From the NCBI RefSeq assembly GCF_022539505.1, contig NC_061510.1, forward strand, positions 392,752,249-392,816,248: a stretch of 64,000 nucleotides of DNA. Direction: 5' to 3'. The notes under the pieces are model-generated. The model saw only the letters and a list, made by a program, of their open reading frames with translations. It was not told the origin of the DNA and did no database searches. Position 1 is the stretch's first letter. Every line of letters starts with the position of its first letter. This DNA is from Lolium rigidum (taxonomy: Eukaryota; Streptophyta; Magnoliopsida; Poales; Poaceae). Shown here piece by piece: positions 20,993 to 31,174 of the stretch. The position numbers and the translations under genes were made by a program.

Positions 20993-22505
20993 TGATGACC
21001 CACAAGTATAGGGGGTGTATCGTAGTATCTTCGATAAGTAAGAATGTCGATCCCAACGAGGAGCAGAAGGTGTTGACGAGCAGTTTCGATGAAGGATTCA
21101 CTGTAAATGCTCATAGACAAGTATTCAGGGGGTTTTGATGTAACAGATGAATAAAGTACGAGTAAGTAAAGTGCGAGAGTAATAATTGCAGCGAGTAGCC
21201 CAATCCTTTTTAGCACAAAGGACAAGCCGGTTTGTTTACTTATAATGACCAAACGTTCTCGAGGACACACGGGATTTTAGTCTAGTGCTTTCGCTACATA
21301 CGGCTAATTAATCTTCATTGTTTTGATAAGTGTTGTGTGGGTGAACCTATGCTAATGTATTGCCCTTCCTAGGACTAATACATACTTGTGATTATACCCC
21401 TTGCAAGCATCCGCAACTACAAGAAAGTAATTAAGATAAATCTAACCACAGCCTTAAACTCTGAGATCCTGTTATCCCTCCTGCATCGATATACCAACGG
21501 GGGCTCAGGTTTCTGTCACTCCGGCAACCCCGCAATTGGCAAACGAGTACAAGATGCATTCCCCTAGGCCCATAAAGGTGAAGTGTCGTGTAGTCGACGT
21601 TCACACGACACCACTAGAAGAATAACACCACAACTTAAATATCATAACATTGAATATTACTCAACCATACTTCACTACTAACATTTAGACTTCACCCATG
21701 TCCTCAAGAACTAAACGAACTACTCAAGAGACATCATATGGAACATGATCAAAGGTGATATGATGATGAATAACAATCTGAACATAAACCTTGGTTCAAC
21801 GGTTTCACTCAATAGCATCAATAACAAGTAGAAATCAACATCGGGAGAGTTTCCCCTATCAAACAATCAAGATCAAACCCAAATTGTTACATCGATGACG
21901 AGGTGCAGCGGTGGAGACTGCGGTGATGATGATGAAGATGATGATGATGGTGATGGAGATGATGTCCAGCTCGATGACGGTGACGATGGCGTCGATTTCC
22001 CCCTCCGGGAGGGAATTTCCCCGGCAGATCTCAGCCTGCCGGAGAGCTCTTTTCTCTCTGGTGTTCTCCGCCCCGCAGAGGCGGCTGTGGCTCTTCGCGA
22101 CGTACCCCTGGAGCTTAGGTTTTCGGGACGAAGGCGTACGCGAAGAAAAGGAGGCGAGAGGGGGTTGTGGGCCCCCTCCTCACAGGGCGGCGCGGCCAGG
22201 CCTTGGGCCGCGCCGGCCTATGGGGTGGGCCCACCTCGGGTCCCCTCTTCTCCCCCTTCTGGCTCCCTTCGTCATCTGGAAAAATAGGATTTTTCATATA
22301 ATTTCCGTCAACTGTTGATCTTCCGAAATATTGCATTCTGACGGTGCTTTTTCCAGCAGAATCCTGGCTCCGGTGCGCGATCCTCCAATAATCATGAAAC
22401 ATGCAAAATAGATGAAATAACATAAGTATCATCTCCAAATATGAAATGTATCAATGAATAACAGCAAATTATGATATAAAATAGTGATGCAAATTGGACG
22501 TATCA
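20993..22505 (-). mobile_element. Solo LTR inside Harbinger P1
   Basis: Minus strand starts TGATACGTCCAATTTGCATC at 22505 and ends GTGGGTCATCA at 20993; 1513 bp. Flanks are gccca (20988-20992) and gcccg (22506-22510), a 5-bp duplication with one change. It belongs to the same family as 1182-2696. Frames at 21895-22318 are composition artefacts. Confidence 0.88.
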
Positions 22506-22703
22506 GCCCGCCTCGCTTTTCATTGTGTCCGGCGTGCCCGGAGCGTCCCCTGTGGGGCGGGGACGGCCTCGAGGCGCCGGACACCGTATCGGGGCGCGCT
22601 GGACAAAAAACGGCTTTGAGGGACGCGGCTGGGAACATTTTTTTGTCCGACGCGCCCCAAATCCCTTTGGGGGACGGTTTGGGGGACGTGACTAGAGATG
22701 CTC

Positions 22704-23105
22704 TAAAGCGGAACCGAAAAAACGGAGTTCTATCTTCCGAATTGGTTTGTTTCGATGTTTTAGTCGCGACGCAGAACAGAAACCAAAAAAGCGAACCGAA
22801 AAACGGAAATCAAAAGTCGCAGGAAATCTTGCTGCGATGATCATTGCGAAATGAAAGGATTTCTTGCTCCGATCGAGCTACATTGCAACATAATGTACAT
22901 TATAAACCAAAATACTTAACTAACCCTAATCCTCCGCGCTAATTTGACCCAAAAAACTAGAAATTAGCCCCGAGATTGTCAACGGGGCTTTGCTAGCGAC
23001 GGATGAGGGTTTTTCGGTCATCGGCAGCGCCTAGGCGATGACGAGCGCGGCCACCTCGACCGACGCTGCTTCCGAAGAGGTCCCGTAGGTAAGCGGCGAC
23101 CCGTC
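22704..23105. other. Unassigned sequence between P1 and the copia element
   Basis: About 400 bases of the pre-existing locus. The first half repeats aaccgaaaaa-type words. The second half resembles a 5' leader: aaccctaatcctccgcgc, then an ATG at 23038 with only 16 codons to a TAG, followed directly by a donor-like GTAAGC. This may be the ruined first exon of a gene, but no family can be named. Confidence 0.35.
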
Positions 23106-24365
23106 TGAAAGAACATCTCTCATATTATGTTTTGTGTGTTTGATGTTAATGTATGTGATACACTAATGGTTGTTTAAGTGGTACAGGGATTACATAGATA
23201 CATGTGTATGTGTGTTGGATGTGGTCGATCTTGTCAAAAAGTTTCTGCGAGAAAAATCACCGAGGCCGGATAATCCGGGCCGGATATTTCCAAAATATCC
23301 GGCCCCTGAATTCGGCTAAGGACTCTTGGGAATTGCAGCTCAGTATAGGGGCCGGACATTTGCCCGGATATTGTCCCGGTTTTGTACCGGGGCCGGATTA
23401 TCCGGGCCGGATATTTCAAGAATATCCGGCCCCCTCGAAAATGGCTAAGGACTTGAAGAATTGTCTACCAGTATAGGGGCCGGACATTTGCCCGGACATT
23501 GTCATGGTTTTGTACCTGGAGGCCGGATTATCCGGGGGGACCGGATTATCCGGCCCTTACTTAGACCGGATTATCCGGCCCCCCGAAATGCACAACGGCT
23601 GGATTTTGGGGAGGGGTATTTATACCCCTCTTCTTCCTCCTTACCCCTTGGCTCAAACATTGCACAAGAAATCTGCCAAGCTTCACCTCCATTAGAGCCA
23701 CCTCAAGAAACACAAGATTTGCAAGATCTCCTTCCTCCCCCAACCAAATCTCTTGATCTTTGGAGATTCGAAGGAGAAGCCACCGATCTACATCCTCACC
23801 GAAGCGTTCTTCATTTCCCCTCACTTGTTTGAGGGATCTCATGCTAGTGTTCCTATTTGGTTCCCTAGTTGATTTGTTGTTGATGTGTTGTTGTTGATTG
23901 TTGTATTGTTACAGATTTGGGAGCCTCCAATTTGATTGTGGATGTGTGCCCCAAGAACTTTGTAAAGGCCCGGTTTCCGCCTCGAGGAAATCCCTTAGTG
24001 GATGTGGGCTAGGCCTTCGTGGCATTGCTCACAGGAGATCTGAGTGAAGCCTTCGTGGCTGTTGGTTTGGCTTGCGTAGCAACCACACTCCTCCAAACGT
24101 AGACGTACCTTCTTGCAAAAGAAGGGAACTACGGGAATCATCTCCGTGTCATCGCGTGCTCCACTCTCGGTTACCTCTATCCCACTCTATCTCCTATTGC
24201 GTAGCTATATCTTGCTTAGTTGATATCCTTGTCATATAGGTATATTCACTTAGTTGCATATCTAGATAATTTATCTTTGTGTCAAGCCTAAGTTGAAAAA
24301 GAACTAAAAATTGGTTAGCACCTATTCACCCCCCCCCCCTCTAGGTGCGGCATACGATCCTTTCA
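23106..24365 (+). repeat. 5' LTR of a Ty1/copia element
   Basis: Runs from TGAAAGAACATC to GATCCTTTCA (terminal TGAAAG/CTTTCA inverted repeat) and is followed by a copia-type PBS. The U3 part (23270-23590) is an array of GCCGGAT/ATCCGGC palindromes. A TATA box lies inside a palindrome at 23613-23628 (ggggtatttatacccc). The C-run before the end (24328-24341) is typical of this LTR type. Confidence 0.85.
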
Positions 24366-24367
24366 AT

Positions 24368-24380
24368 TGGTATCAGAGCC
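24368..24380 (+). promoter_or_regulatory. Primer binding site, initiator tRNA-Met
   Basis: TGGTATCAGAGCC, two bases after the LTR. It is complementary to the 3' end of plant initiator tRNA-Met and is the usual copia PBS. Confidence 0.92.
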
Positions 24381-24414
24381 TCGGCTCTTATTACGGGCTT
24401 AACCGCCTAAGAGT

Positions 24415-24890
24415 ATGCCGAACGAGGATCCCACGGAAGAGGCCACCAAGACGGTCTCCATGGAAGACTTCAATTCGTTGAAGTCCTCCATGGAAGCCCA
24501 AATGGAAAGCATGAAAAAGATGATTGCCGAGCTTTTGGCTCCGGCCCTTCCCAAGGCTCCTAGTGTAGAGGTAAAGGACACGGGTGCGTTAGATGAGGGA
24601 GAGGCTTCGGACTTACCCTCATCTACCAAACCCGTGGAAGGTGATAACTTAAACACTATCAAATCTCCCATTGCATCTCCTAGGGGAACTAGTGGAGGTG
24701 AAAGCTACAATCGAGTAGCTCCACCTTTCCTATCTCCCGATATACCGGTTCCCCATCCCCATTTGAACATTCGGGGCGACCCACCTAAGTTTTCTATTGA
24801 TAATTTCGATACTTGGCAATTTGAGTTCCGCTCTCATGTTTGTAGTGCCTCCAATGAATTATGGAGAATCATCTTGGAGGGCTTCAAGCC
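24415..24890 (+). pseudogene. Copia Gag, N-terminal part, cut off by T2
   Basis: The ATG at 24415 opens MPNEDPTEEATKTVSMEDF. A proline/serine-rich linker follows, then the start of the copia Gag core: PPKFSIDNFDTWQFEFRSHV and ASNELWRIILEGFKPV (the UBN2-type domain of plant copia Gag). The frame is then broken by the T2 LTR at 24891, after about 158 residues. The rest of this copia element should lie beyond the far end of T2 but is not found, probably because of the gap at 31075-31174. Gag would build the virus-like particle. Confidence 0.8.
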
Positions 24891-26058
24891 TGTTGCGGTC
24901 AGAAACCCACCGGCGGGCAGCGACTGGCAACACCGTAGAGCCGGGAACAACTCAGGGCTGCGGCTGGCCCCGGTCCCTTAGAGCGACGGCCCGCAAAGCC
25001 TTCTGGTCACACGTCCGATGCTGTCGCAAGGGCGTGCCACCTGACCTATACCTGGTCAGGAAGGTGTTGGATGATGCCTCGCTTAGTTTCCTGCATGGCA
25101 TACACGTAAACGTTAAATACGAGCCTCGATCGGCTCTCAGGTTGTCCTGTGAATCGGCTCAAAGAGCCGATCCACCCATGATTCGTACGAGGTGTACGAA
25201 TATATGGTGGTCCTGCTTGATCAAGATAAAGCTAAAGCGATCTACAACGATTTAGGGTTTTCACCGCATAATCGGATCATCCTACTCACGATTGGGCCTC
25301 GCGCTCGCGTACGGTGATCGTAAGCCGATCCTAGACAGGGCCTAAAAACCAACACGAAGTTGATCCCCGGAACATCCTGTCTAGGGCTAGCAAACTACAC
25401 CCTACACGCCGCCTGGATCCTCCAACCCTTTGTAGGGCCTAACTATTGCGGATATTAAACTAATCCTTGAAGAACAAGGAGCAACCGTAACGGATCGGAT
25501 CTACTAAACAATGATCAAGCGGGGTGCCGCCCCTACACCTAAGATAGGTGTAAGGGCGGCTAGATGTATAAGGGTTGCACTACGACATCATATGATACGA
25601 AGAACAATGCTAACCCTAACACATCTAAGATAACTACGTTGCTCGCCATCAAAAAGGCTTCAGCACGAGCAACGCATGAACAACGTAATAAGCTTATGCT
25701 GCCTAGATCGCAAGATGCGATCTAGGCAGCATGGTTCTTACCGGAAGAAACCCTCGAGACGAAGGAGTTGGCGATGCGCCGAGATTGGTTTGTGTTGAAC
25801 GTTGGTTGTTGTCTATTTCATAAACCCTAGATACATATTTATAGTCCGGGGGACTTTCTAATTCAGGCGTGCACCTAACCGTGCACGGGTCAAACTCTAT
25901 CTTCTAATCTAAGATACGACCTACTATATTACAGATACACGGGCATGCTAGCCCAAACTTTGCATATAAGGCCGATTCACGTACTTCTTCCGTATATAAT
26001 CTTTAAGCCCATCTTGATCGCGGCCCACCTCTAACCTGGTCAAATTCCGGTGATAACA
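24891..26058 (-). repeat. 3' LTR of T2
   Basis: Minus-strand homologue of the T1 and T3 LTRs, 1168 bp. TATA box at 25836-25843. The first stem-loop is the best in the window: 17-bp perfect stem, 3-base loop, 25696-25732. The second is at 25526-25560. Confidence 0.9.
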
Positions 26059-26260
26059 CATGCCCCCCTGGTTTTGGAATGGATAATTCCAAAATCACTG
26101 TCTTTTCTTCGTCGGGTCATGTCATGGCAGAGCAGAACCGTCGCAGCATTCCTCATCATGGTGCCCTGTCTTCTCAACTATTCCGCGTGATTTGACCGCT
26201 GTCTTTGGGCACCGCCTCCTCGGAAACTACTGTGGCATTGAATTTCTACTATAGCCCCTT

Positions 26261-26268
26261 TATTTAAA
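26261..26268 (+). promoter_or_regulatory. TATA-like box for the antisense acidic frame of T2
   Basis: TATTTAAA, 81-88 bases before the ATG at 26349. Equivalent boxes occur in T3 (58100-58107) and T1 (13525-13535) at the same spacing. The sequences in between are also similar in all three copies (cacttcatcccctttgctc type). Confidence 0.55.
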
Positions 26269-26348
26269 CGCCCTGAGCAGTTTGCCACTTCATCCCTTTG
26301 CTCTGTTCTGGCCATCGGCACCCAAAAAACCCCCAATCTCCCATAGCC

Positions 26349-26816
26349 ATGTCTTCCTCTTCTTCCTCCTCTAGCTCGTCGGTCTTCTCTGACTCTTCCT
26401 CATCTCGCGAGCCGACGCCGGAGTGGGGCTCGTTGGCGGCGCACGACATTCTCGCCCCGACGATGTGGGACAAAGAGGAACATGATTTCTCCATCTGGTC
26501 TGAGGATGACAAATCCCTGACCGATGGAGAGGGCGACCTTCAATTCCTCGTCGAAGGGGAAGAGGAGGCGGAGAGCGAGGACGACCGCTTCTCTTGGGAT
26601 GATTTCACCTCCTCCGAGGAAGAAGCGGAGGAGGACGACGATGACTCCCTTGAAGGTTACCCACCAGCAAAGCGCCTCCGCACCTGGTGGGACGACGACA
26701 GCGATGACGATGATGAGGAAGATGATGCTCCCGTAGAAGGCTACGGAAGCTCCGATGAGGAGCCTATCGCCAGCTGTGCCGAGGCAGCCGACGACGAGGG
26801 CAGCAATGGCCCTTAG
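26349..26816 (+). CDS. Antisense acidic Ser/Glu/Asp-rich protein of T2, 155 aa
   Basis: Encoded against the direction of T2, between integrase and 3' LTR. The ATG at 26349 starts a serine run (MSSSSSSSSSSVFSDSSSS) matching the N termini in T1 and T3; an in-frame upstream extension to 26298 is not conserved. Conserved blocks are LTDGEGDLQFL (about residues 58-68), then acidic runs, then GYPPAKRLRTW with its basic patch, then DDDDEEDDAP and EGYGSSDEEP near the end. There is no signal peptide or membrane segment. Such composition is seen in nuclear acidic activators and histone-binding proteins, but that is only an analogy. Tat-group elements in other plants are known to carry extra antisense frames, so position fits. 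It is open here while the pol of the same element is riddled with frame breaks, which suggests either recent constraint or chance in a low-complexity frame. Confidence 0.65.
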   Translation: MSSSSSSSSSSVFSDSSSSREPTPEWGSLAAHDILAPTMWDKEEHDFSIWSEDDKSLTDGEGDLQFLVEGEEEAESEDDRFSWDDFTSSEEEAEEDDDDSLEGYPPAKRLRTWWDDDSDDDDEEDDAPVEGYGSSDEEPIASCAEAADDEGSNGP

Positions 26817-27172
26817 ATTAGGGATCGTAGTAGTAGTTGGCTTTTGCCCTCTTCTTCCCTGAGCAATCGGCTCTTTCTTTGTAAGAAATCCCTCTATTAA
26901 TGAAGAAAATATTCCTCAATTAATTTCGCTTCCTTGTCGACTTTGCCGATCGTCGAATGGAGTCGCCGTACAAAGAGCCGATAGCAGGACATCGGCTCGC
27001 ATTGCGATCTGAGGCCAAGCTGTTGCCTAACCGCGCGGTCCAACAGGCCTTACTAGGCCTAATTCTCGTCCAAACCATCAGATTGAACTCCTCAGCAATC
27101 TCACATCATGACTTCTGGTCTGAACCGATTCCGTTAACTTGCTAATTTGAGCTCATTCCTCTAGAGTCGATA
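26817..27172. other. T2 spacer between acidic frame and pol
   Basis: No gene seen. ATCGGCT/AGCCGAT words recur. The end of the antisense unit resembles T1 and T3 here (ctattaatgaagaaaat near 26894). Confidence 0.5.
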
Positions 27173-30100
27173 TCAGCGTATCGGCTTTGTTATCCTGAAG
27201 TCGATGCCTGTGCATCGGATGTATTTGCATACTGTTATCTCCGTATGTTTTCTCAAGTCGATGTCTGCGCACCGGCTGTGATTTTTGATTTTTACTGGCC
27301 GATTTAAAATCGGCCTCCATACCTTACTGCCCATCATCCCACATGCTTGGGAAATACTTCTTGAGGTGTTGACCATTGACGGCTCATCGGGAACTTCTCG
27401 CCGTCCAACTCTTCCAACATGTGCATTACCCTTCAAGGCCTGGACGACTTTGTACGGACCGTGCCAATTAGGAGACCATTTGCCATATGCCTTGTCCCTG
27501 GTTCCTAACGGCAACACAGCTTCCCATACTAGATCACCAACTTGAAACTCCTTTGGTCTAACCTTCTTATTGTAGGCACGAGCTACCTTGGCTTTGTTCT
27601 CCTTAATCTTCTCCAACGACCAAAGCCTAAGTTCTGTTGCGTCCTCAATAGTGTCACTCATCAAAGCTGCATATTCTTCCGTCGTCGGATCATTCTGAAA
27701 CGTGACACGTCTTGATCCAGCCGTAATTTCCCAAGGTAATACGGCTTCCTGTCCATAGACAAGCTGGTATGGCGAAGTCTTTATAGCTCCATGGCATGAC
27801 ATGCGGTAGGCCCATAACGCTTCTGATAACTTCTCATGCCAATCCCTAGGATTCTCGTCAATCTTTCTCTTGATCAGCTTGATTAAGCTCTGATTGGACG
27901 CTTCAGCTTGCCCATTAGCTCCGAGCATAGTACGGAGATGATCGGATCGGTTTAATCCCCATGTCATCGCAGAACTTCCCGAATTCTTTAGAAACAAAGA
28001 CCGAACCTCCATCGGTCGTGATAGTTTGGGGAATCCCGAACCTATGAATCACGTGTTCTTTCACAAACTTGATCACATCTTCTGATTTCACCTTCTTCAT
28101 AGGGACGGCTTCCACCCACTTGGTGAAGTAATCTGTGATGGCCAAAATCCATTCATGTTTTTTACTCGACGCCGGATGGATTTTGCCGATCATATCCATG
28201 CCCCACCCCCGGAACGGCCAAGGCTTGATGATAGGGTTCATCGCTGATGCTGGTACCATCTGAATCTTCCCGAACATCTGGCACGCTTGGCACCCCTTGT
28301 AGTAATTGAAGCAATCTTCAAGCATGGTGGGCCAATAAAACACTGAACGCCTGATTAGCCACTTCATCTTGTGAGCCGACTGATGAGTTCCACAGGCGCC
28401 TTCATGCACCTCATGTAAGAGCCGATTAGACTCGCTTGGTCCCGTGCACTTGAGTAGCAACCCTTTCAACGTCCTGTAGAACATGTCGTCTCCTATGAGG
28501 ACATACTTCATGGCTTTGTATCTTATCCGTTTAGGTGCCCCCCGAGCCGAATCTTTTAAGTAATTGAAGATTTCGGCTCTCCAATCATCCTGTTCCAGGA
28601 ATTGTACTCGAACCTCGACCCGTCGAGTATATCTATGTAGCCTCGACGCCATTTGTGCGAGATTGTTGGCCTCGGTGTTTTGGGATCTTGGGACCCAATT
28701 AAAGTTGATGTACCGAAACTGTGTCATCAACTCACGGCATTCCATCCAATATGGGAAAAGCGATTCACTCTCGCACTTATATTCATCCGTGAGCTGGTTA
28801 ATCACCAACTTGGAGTCTCCAAAAAGCTCTACCGCCTCTGCCCCGGCTTCCAGTAGCAACTCCATCCCCTTACGTACCGCCTCATATTCTGCTACGTTGT
28901 TGGTGCAAGGGGTAGATAATCTGATGGAGAAGGAGTATTCTGTCCCCCGAGGCGACACGAGCAGAATGCCGATGCCACAACCATCGTCGCAAGCCAAACC
29001 ATCGAAGAACATATCCCATGCACGTATAGATAGTGCTGCTATATTGGTACTGATTCGCTCAGCTATGAGATCGGCCAACGCTTGCCCTTTGACTGCTTTC
29101 GCAGGCTGATACCGGAGATCGAACTCTGACAACGCAAACATCCACTTACCCAGTCGGCCTTTCAACACAGGGGCCGACGGCATGTGCTTGACAACGTCTG
29201 ACTTGCATATGACGAAGATTTCTGCCGTCAAAAGGATGTGATGCAGCTTGGTGCAGGTAAAGAACAGGCAGAGGCATAGTTTCTCGACCTCAGGATACCT
29301 TGTTTCCGCGTCGAGCATCCTTCTGCTGAGGTAGAAAACGACCTTTTCAACGCCCTCGTAGAGTTGCACTACTACCGAGGCGATGGACGTGTCAGCTACT
29401 GACAAGTAGATGTAGAACGGCCTCGTCTTGCCGAGGGTGGAACTAGCACGAGCGGCGTCGTCGGATACCGTTTAATTTCATCAAACGCCTGCTGCTGTTC
29501 GCCCGCCGCGAAATTCGTCATCGGATTTAGTCTTCACCAGTGCCATGAATGGCTCGATTCGTCCTGACAGATTAGAGATGAATCGTCGAACAAAATTGAT
29601 CTTGCCGATGAGACGTTGGAGCTCCTTCTTCGTGGTGGGCGGTTGCATGGTGCGCACCGCCTCTTGACTCTTCAGGCCGATTTCAATTCCCCGTTCATGA
29701 ACAGAAAACCTAGGAACTGACCAGCCGTCACACCGAAGGCACACTTCTTCGGGTTCATTCTCAGTCCGAACTTCCGAGTTCGGTCTAGGACGCGCCGTAA
29801 ATCATCCAAGTGTCCCTCCAAGGAGACAGATTTGACTACCACGTCGTCGATATAGATTTCCACCAACTTACCGATCAGATCATGAAATATATAATTCATA
29901 GCTCGTTGGTACGTTGCACCAGACATTCTTCAACCCAAAGGTCATGACTACATATTCAAACAAGCCTACTGCCCCCGGTACTCGAATGCGGTCTTGTGTA
30001 TATCTTCCGGAGCCATGAAGATTTGGTTATAGCCGGCGTTGCCATCCATGAAGCTCAACACCTTGTGGCCGGCAGATCGCATTGATCGGTGTTTCTGCCA

Positions 30101-30440
30101 CGATGCATCGGATACTCGTCCTTTGGAGTGGCTCGTTGAGATCTCGGAAATCGATGGCCACACGCCATCGGCCGTCCTTCTTCTCTACGGGAACGATACC
30201 GGAGATCCACTCGAGCATACCTGCATGGCCTGATGAACCCGGCGGCCAACATTTTCTCGATTTCTTTCTTGACTTCTTCCGGAATTTCGGCCCTCATCGA
30301 CGTGCTCGTTGCTCGGAACGGCCGAAATCCTTTCTTAAGGGGGAGCCGATGTTCAATGATGCTCCTGTCTAACCCAGGCATCTCTCGTGTAGTCCCATGC
30401 AAAGCAATCCGGGTATTCTTTCAATAGAGCAATCATCTGA
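27173..30440 (-). pseudogene. Pol of T2: RT, RNase H, second RNase H, integrase
   Basis: On the minus strand, in order: the region before RT (LRSQMIALLKEYPDCFAWDY), RT with VAIDFRDLNE, FMDGNAGYNQIF and the catalytic YIDD (about 29846-29857), then RKFGLRMNPKKCAFGV. RNase H follows (VFYLSRRMLDAETRY, KLHHILL), then a second RNase H (MFFDGLACDDG, AEYEAVRKG, LFGDSKLVINQL), and the zinc-binding part of integrase (CFNYYKGCQACQ). The integrase core has GMDMIG, TTDGGSVF and NGQAEASN as its three acidic motifs. Dual RNase H is the mark of the Tat lineage of Ty3/gypsy. At least five frame changes split it (breaks near 30350, 30200, 29970, 29700, 29450 and 27960), so it is dead. The fourth acidic position of the second RNase H appears as Asn (EANNLA). 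Integrase and RT would copy and insert the element. Confidence 0.88.
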
Positions 30441-31074
30441 CTCCTGAGCTGTGGATCTAACTTCTTGCTGATAAAAGTTGGTCGCGGCTTATCCCCAGGG
30501 CTGATGTCGACTTCCTCTAGCTCATCAGCCGAGGTGAACCCATACCCCAGCTTTCCGTCACCTGTGAGGTCGACGCCAAATACTGGGAGAGCCGGTGGTG
30601 CTGATAATACGGTCCGATCGCTGGAATCGGCCTCCATCTTGATCATCACCAGGATCTTGTGGCAGTGTCGGGGCCGATCGCGTGGACCAGCTCCCTCTTT
30701 ATCCTTGCTACGAGAGCAGCTGCCCTCGTCACTACCCTTATCAGGGCGGTACCCAAGTTCTACCATGTTGATGTTGAAAAAATGTCCTGGCTGGCACCTC
30801 CCAGGGTACATATCTTCCGCCATGTCGACGGCGTGTGCCGGTGAACTCGGCACTTCTGATGCTGCCAACGCGAACGGCAGCGGTGGACGGGACTGGAGTG
30901 GTATTTCTCCTTTGTAAGTCCCCAGAGCTGGTCCCGACGGAGAATACTGATGGCTCATGATTTCCTGGATCACGCGCAGAGCGACATGCTCCAAAGTGTT
31001 CACCAGGCTCTCAGAGTGGCGGTGCAGCGAATGAGCCACCATGAAGTTGATCTCCTGACGCGGCGACCTGGTGC
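30441..31074 (-). pseudogene. Gag remnant of T2, fused to the pre-RT region
   Basis: Minus strand. From the gap: EINFMVAHSLHRHSESLVNT and SHQYSPSGPALGTYKGEIPL (Gag N-terminal region, as in T3 52320-52530). It jumps directly to GRCQPGHFFNINMVELGYRP, then to MEADSSDRTVLSAPPALPVF before the RT region. Relative to T3 the Gag core, the Cys/His motif and the protease are missing. The first join is at the same place as in T1. The start of gag and the 5' LTR are lost at the N gap. Confidence 0.75.
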
Positions 31075-31174
31075 NNNNNNNNNNNNNNNNNNNNNNNNNN
31101 NNNNNNNNNNNNNNNNNNNNNNNNNNNNNNNNNNNNNNNNNNNNNNNNNNNNNNNNNNNNNNNNNNNNNNNNNN
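31075..31174. other. Assembly gap, 100 N
   Basis: Exactly 100 N, the usual placeholder for a gap of unknown size. Sequence on the two sides belongs to different elements. Confidence 0.99.

Larger units (their letters stand above)
4878..22703 (-). mobile_element. PIF/Harbinger DNA transposon P1, split by nested insertions
   Basis: Terminal inverted repeats begin GAGCATCTCTAG at 4878 and, on the other strand, GAGCATCTCTAG at 22703. The flanks are TTA at 4875-4877 and TAA at 22704-22706, so the expected 3-bp TWA duplication has one mismatch. Removing the inserted LTR element A (6677-20842) and the solo LTR (20993-22505) leaves about 2.1 kb, carrying one transposase gene on the minus strand. Subterminal sequences are related at both ends (CCCCAAA / TCCAAACCG type). 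No ORF1 (Myb-like) gene is inside, which fits either loss or a one-gene derivative. Confidence 0.82.
24891..31074 (-). mobile_element. T2: Tat-like Ty3/gypsy element with decayed pol, 5' end missing
   Basis: On the minus strand it ends with the 3' LTR (24891-26058). Going upstream come a purine tract (CCAAAACCAGGGGGG), the antisense acidic frame, pol (27173-30440) and a short gag remnant that runs into the N gap at 31075. No 5' LTR is present on the other side of the gap, so no target duplication can be checked. The left insertion point is in the copia gag. It is the only element in the window with recognisable RT, RNase H and integrase. Confidence 0.88.

Noticed and set aside
21895..22318. 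Overlapping frames of 130-135 codons
   Set aside because: They lie within a solo LTR, in the GC-rich part common to these LTRs.
23038..23085. Possible first exon with ATG and donor-like GTAAGC
   Set aside because: Only 15 residues before a stop that lies directly before the donor; no downstream exon. Kept only as a remark.
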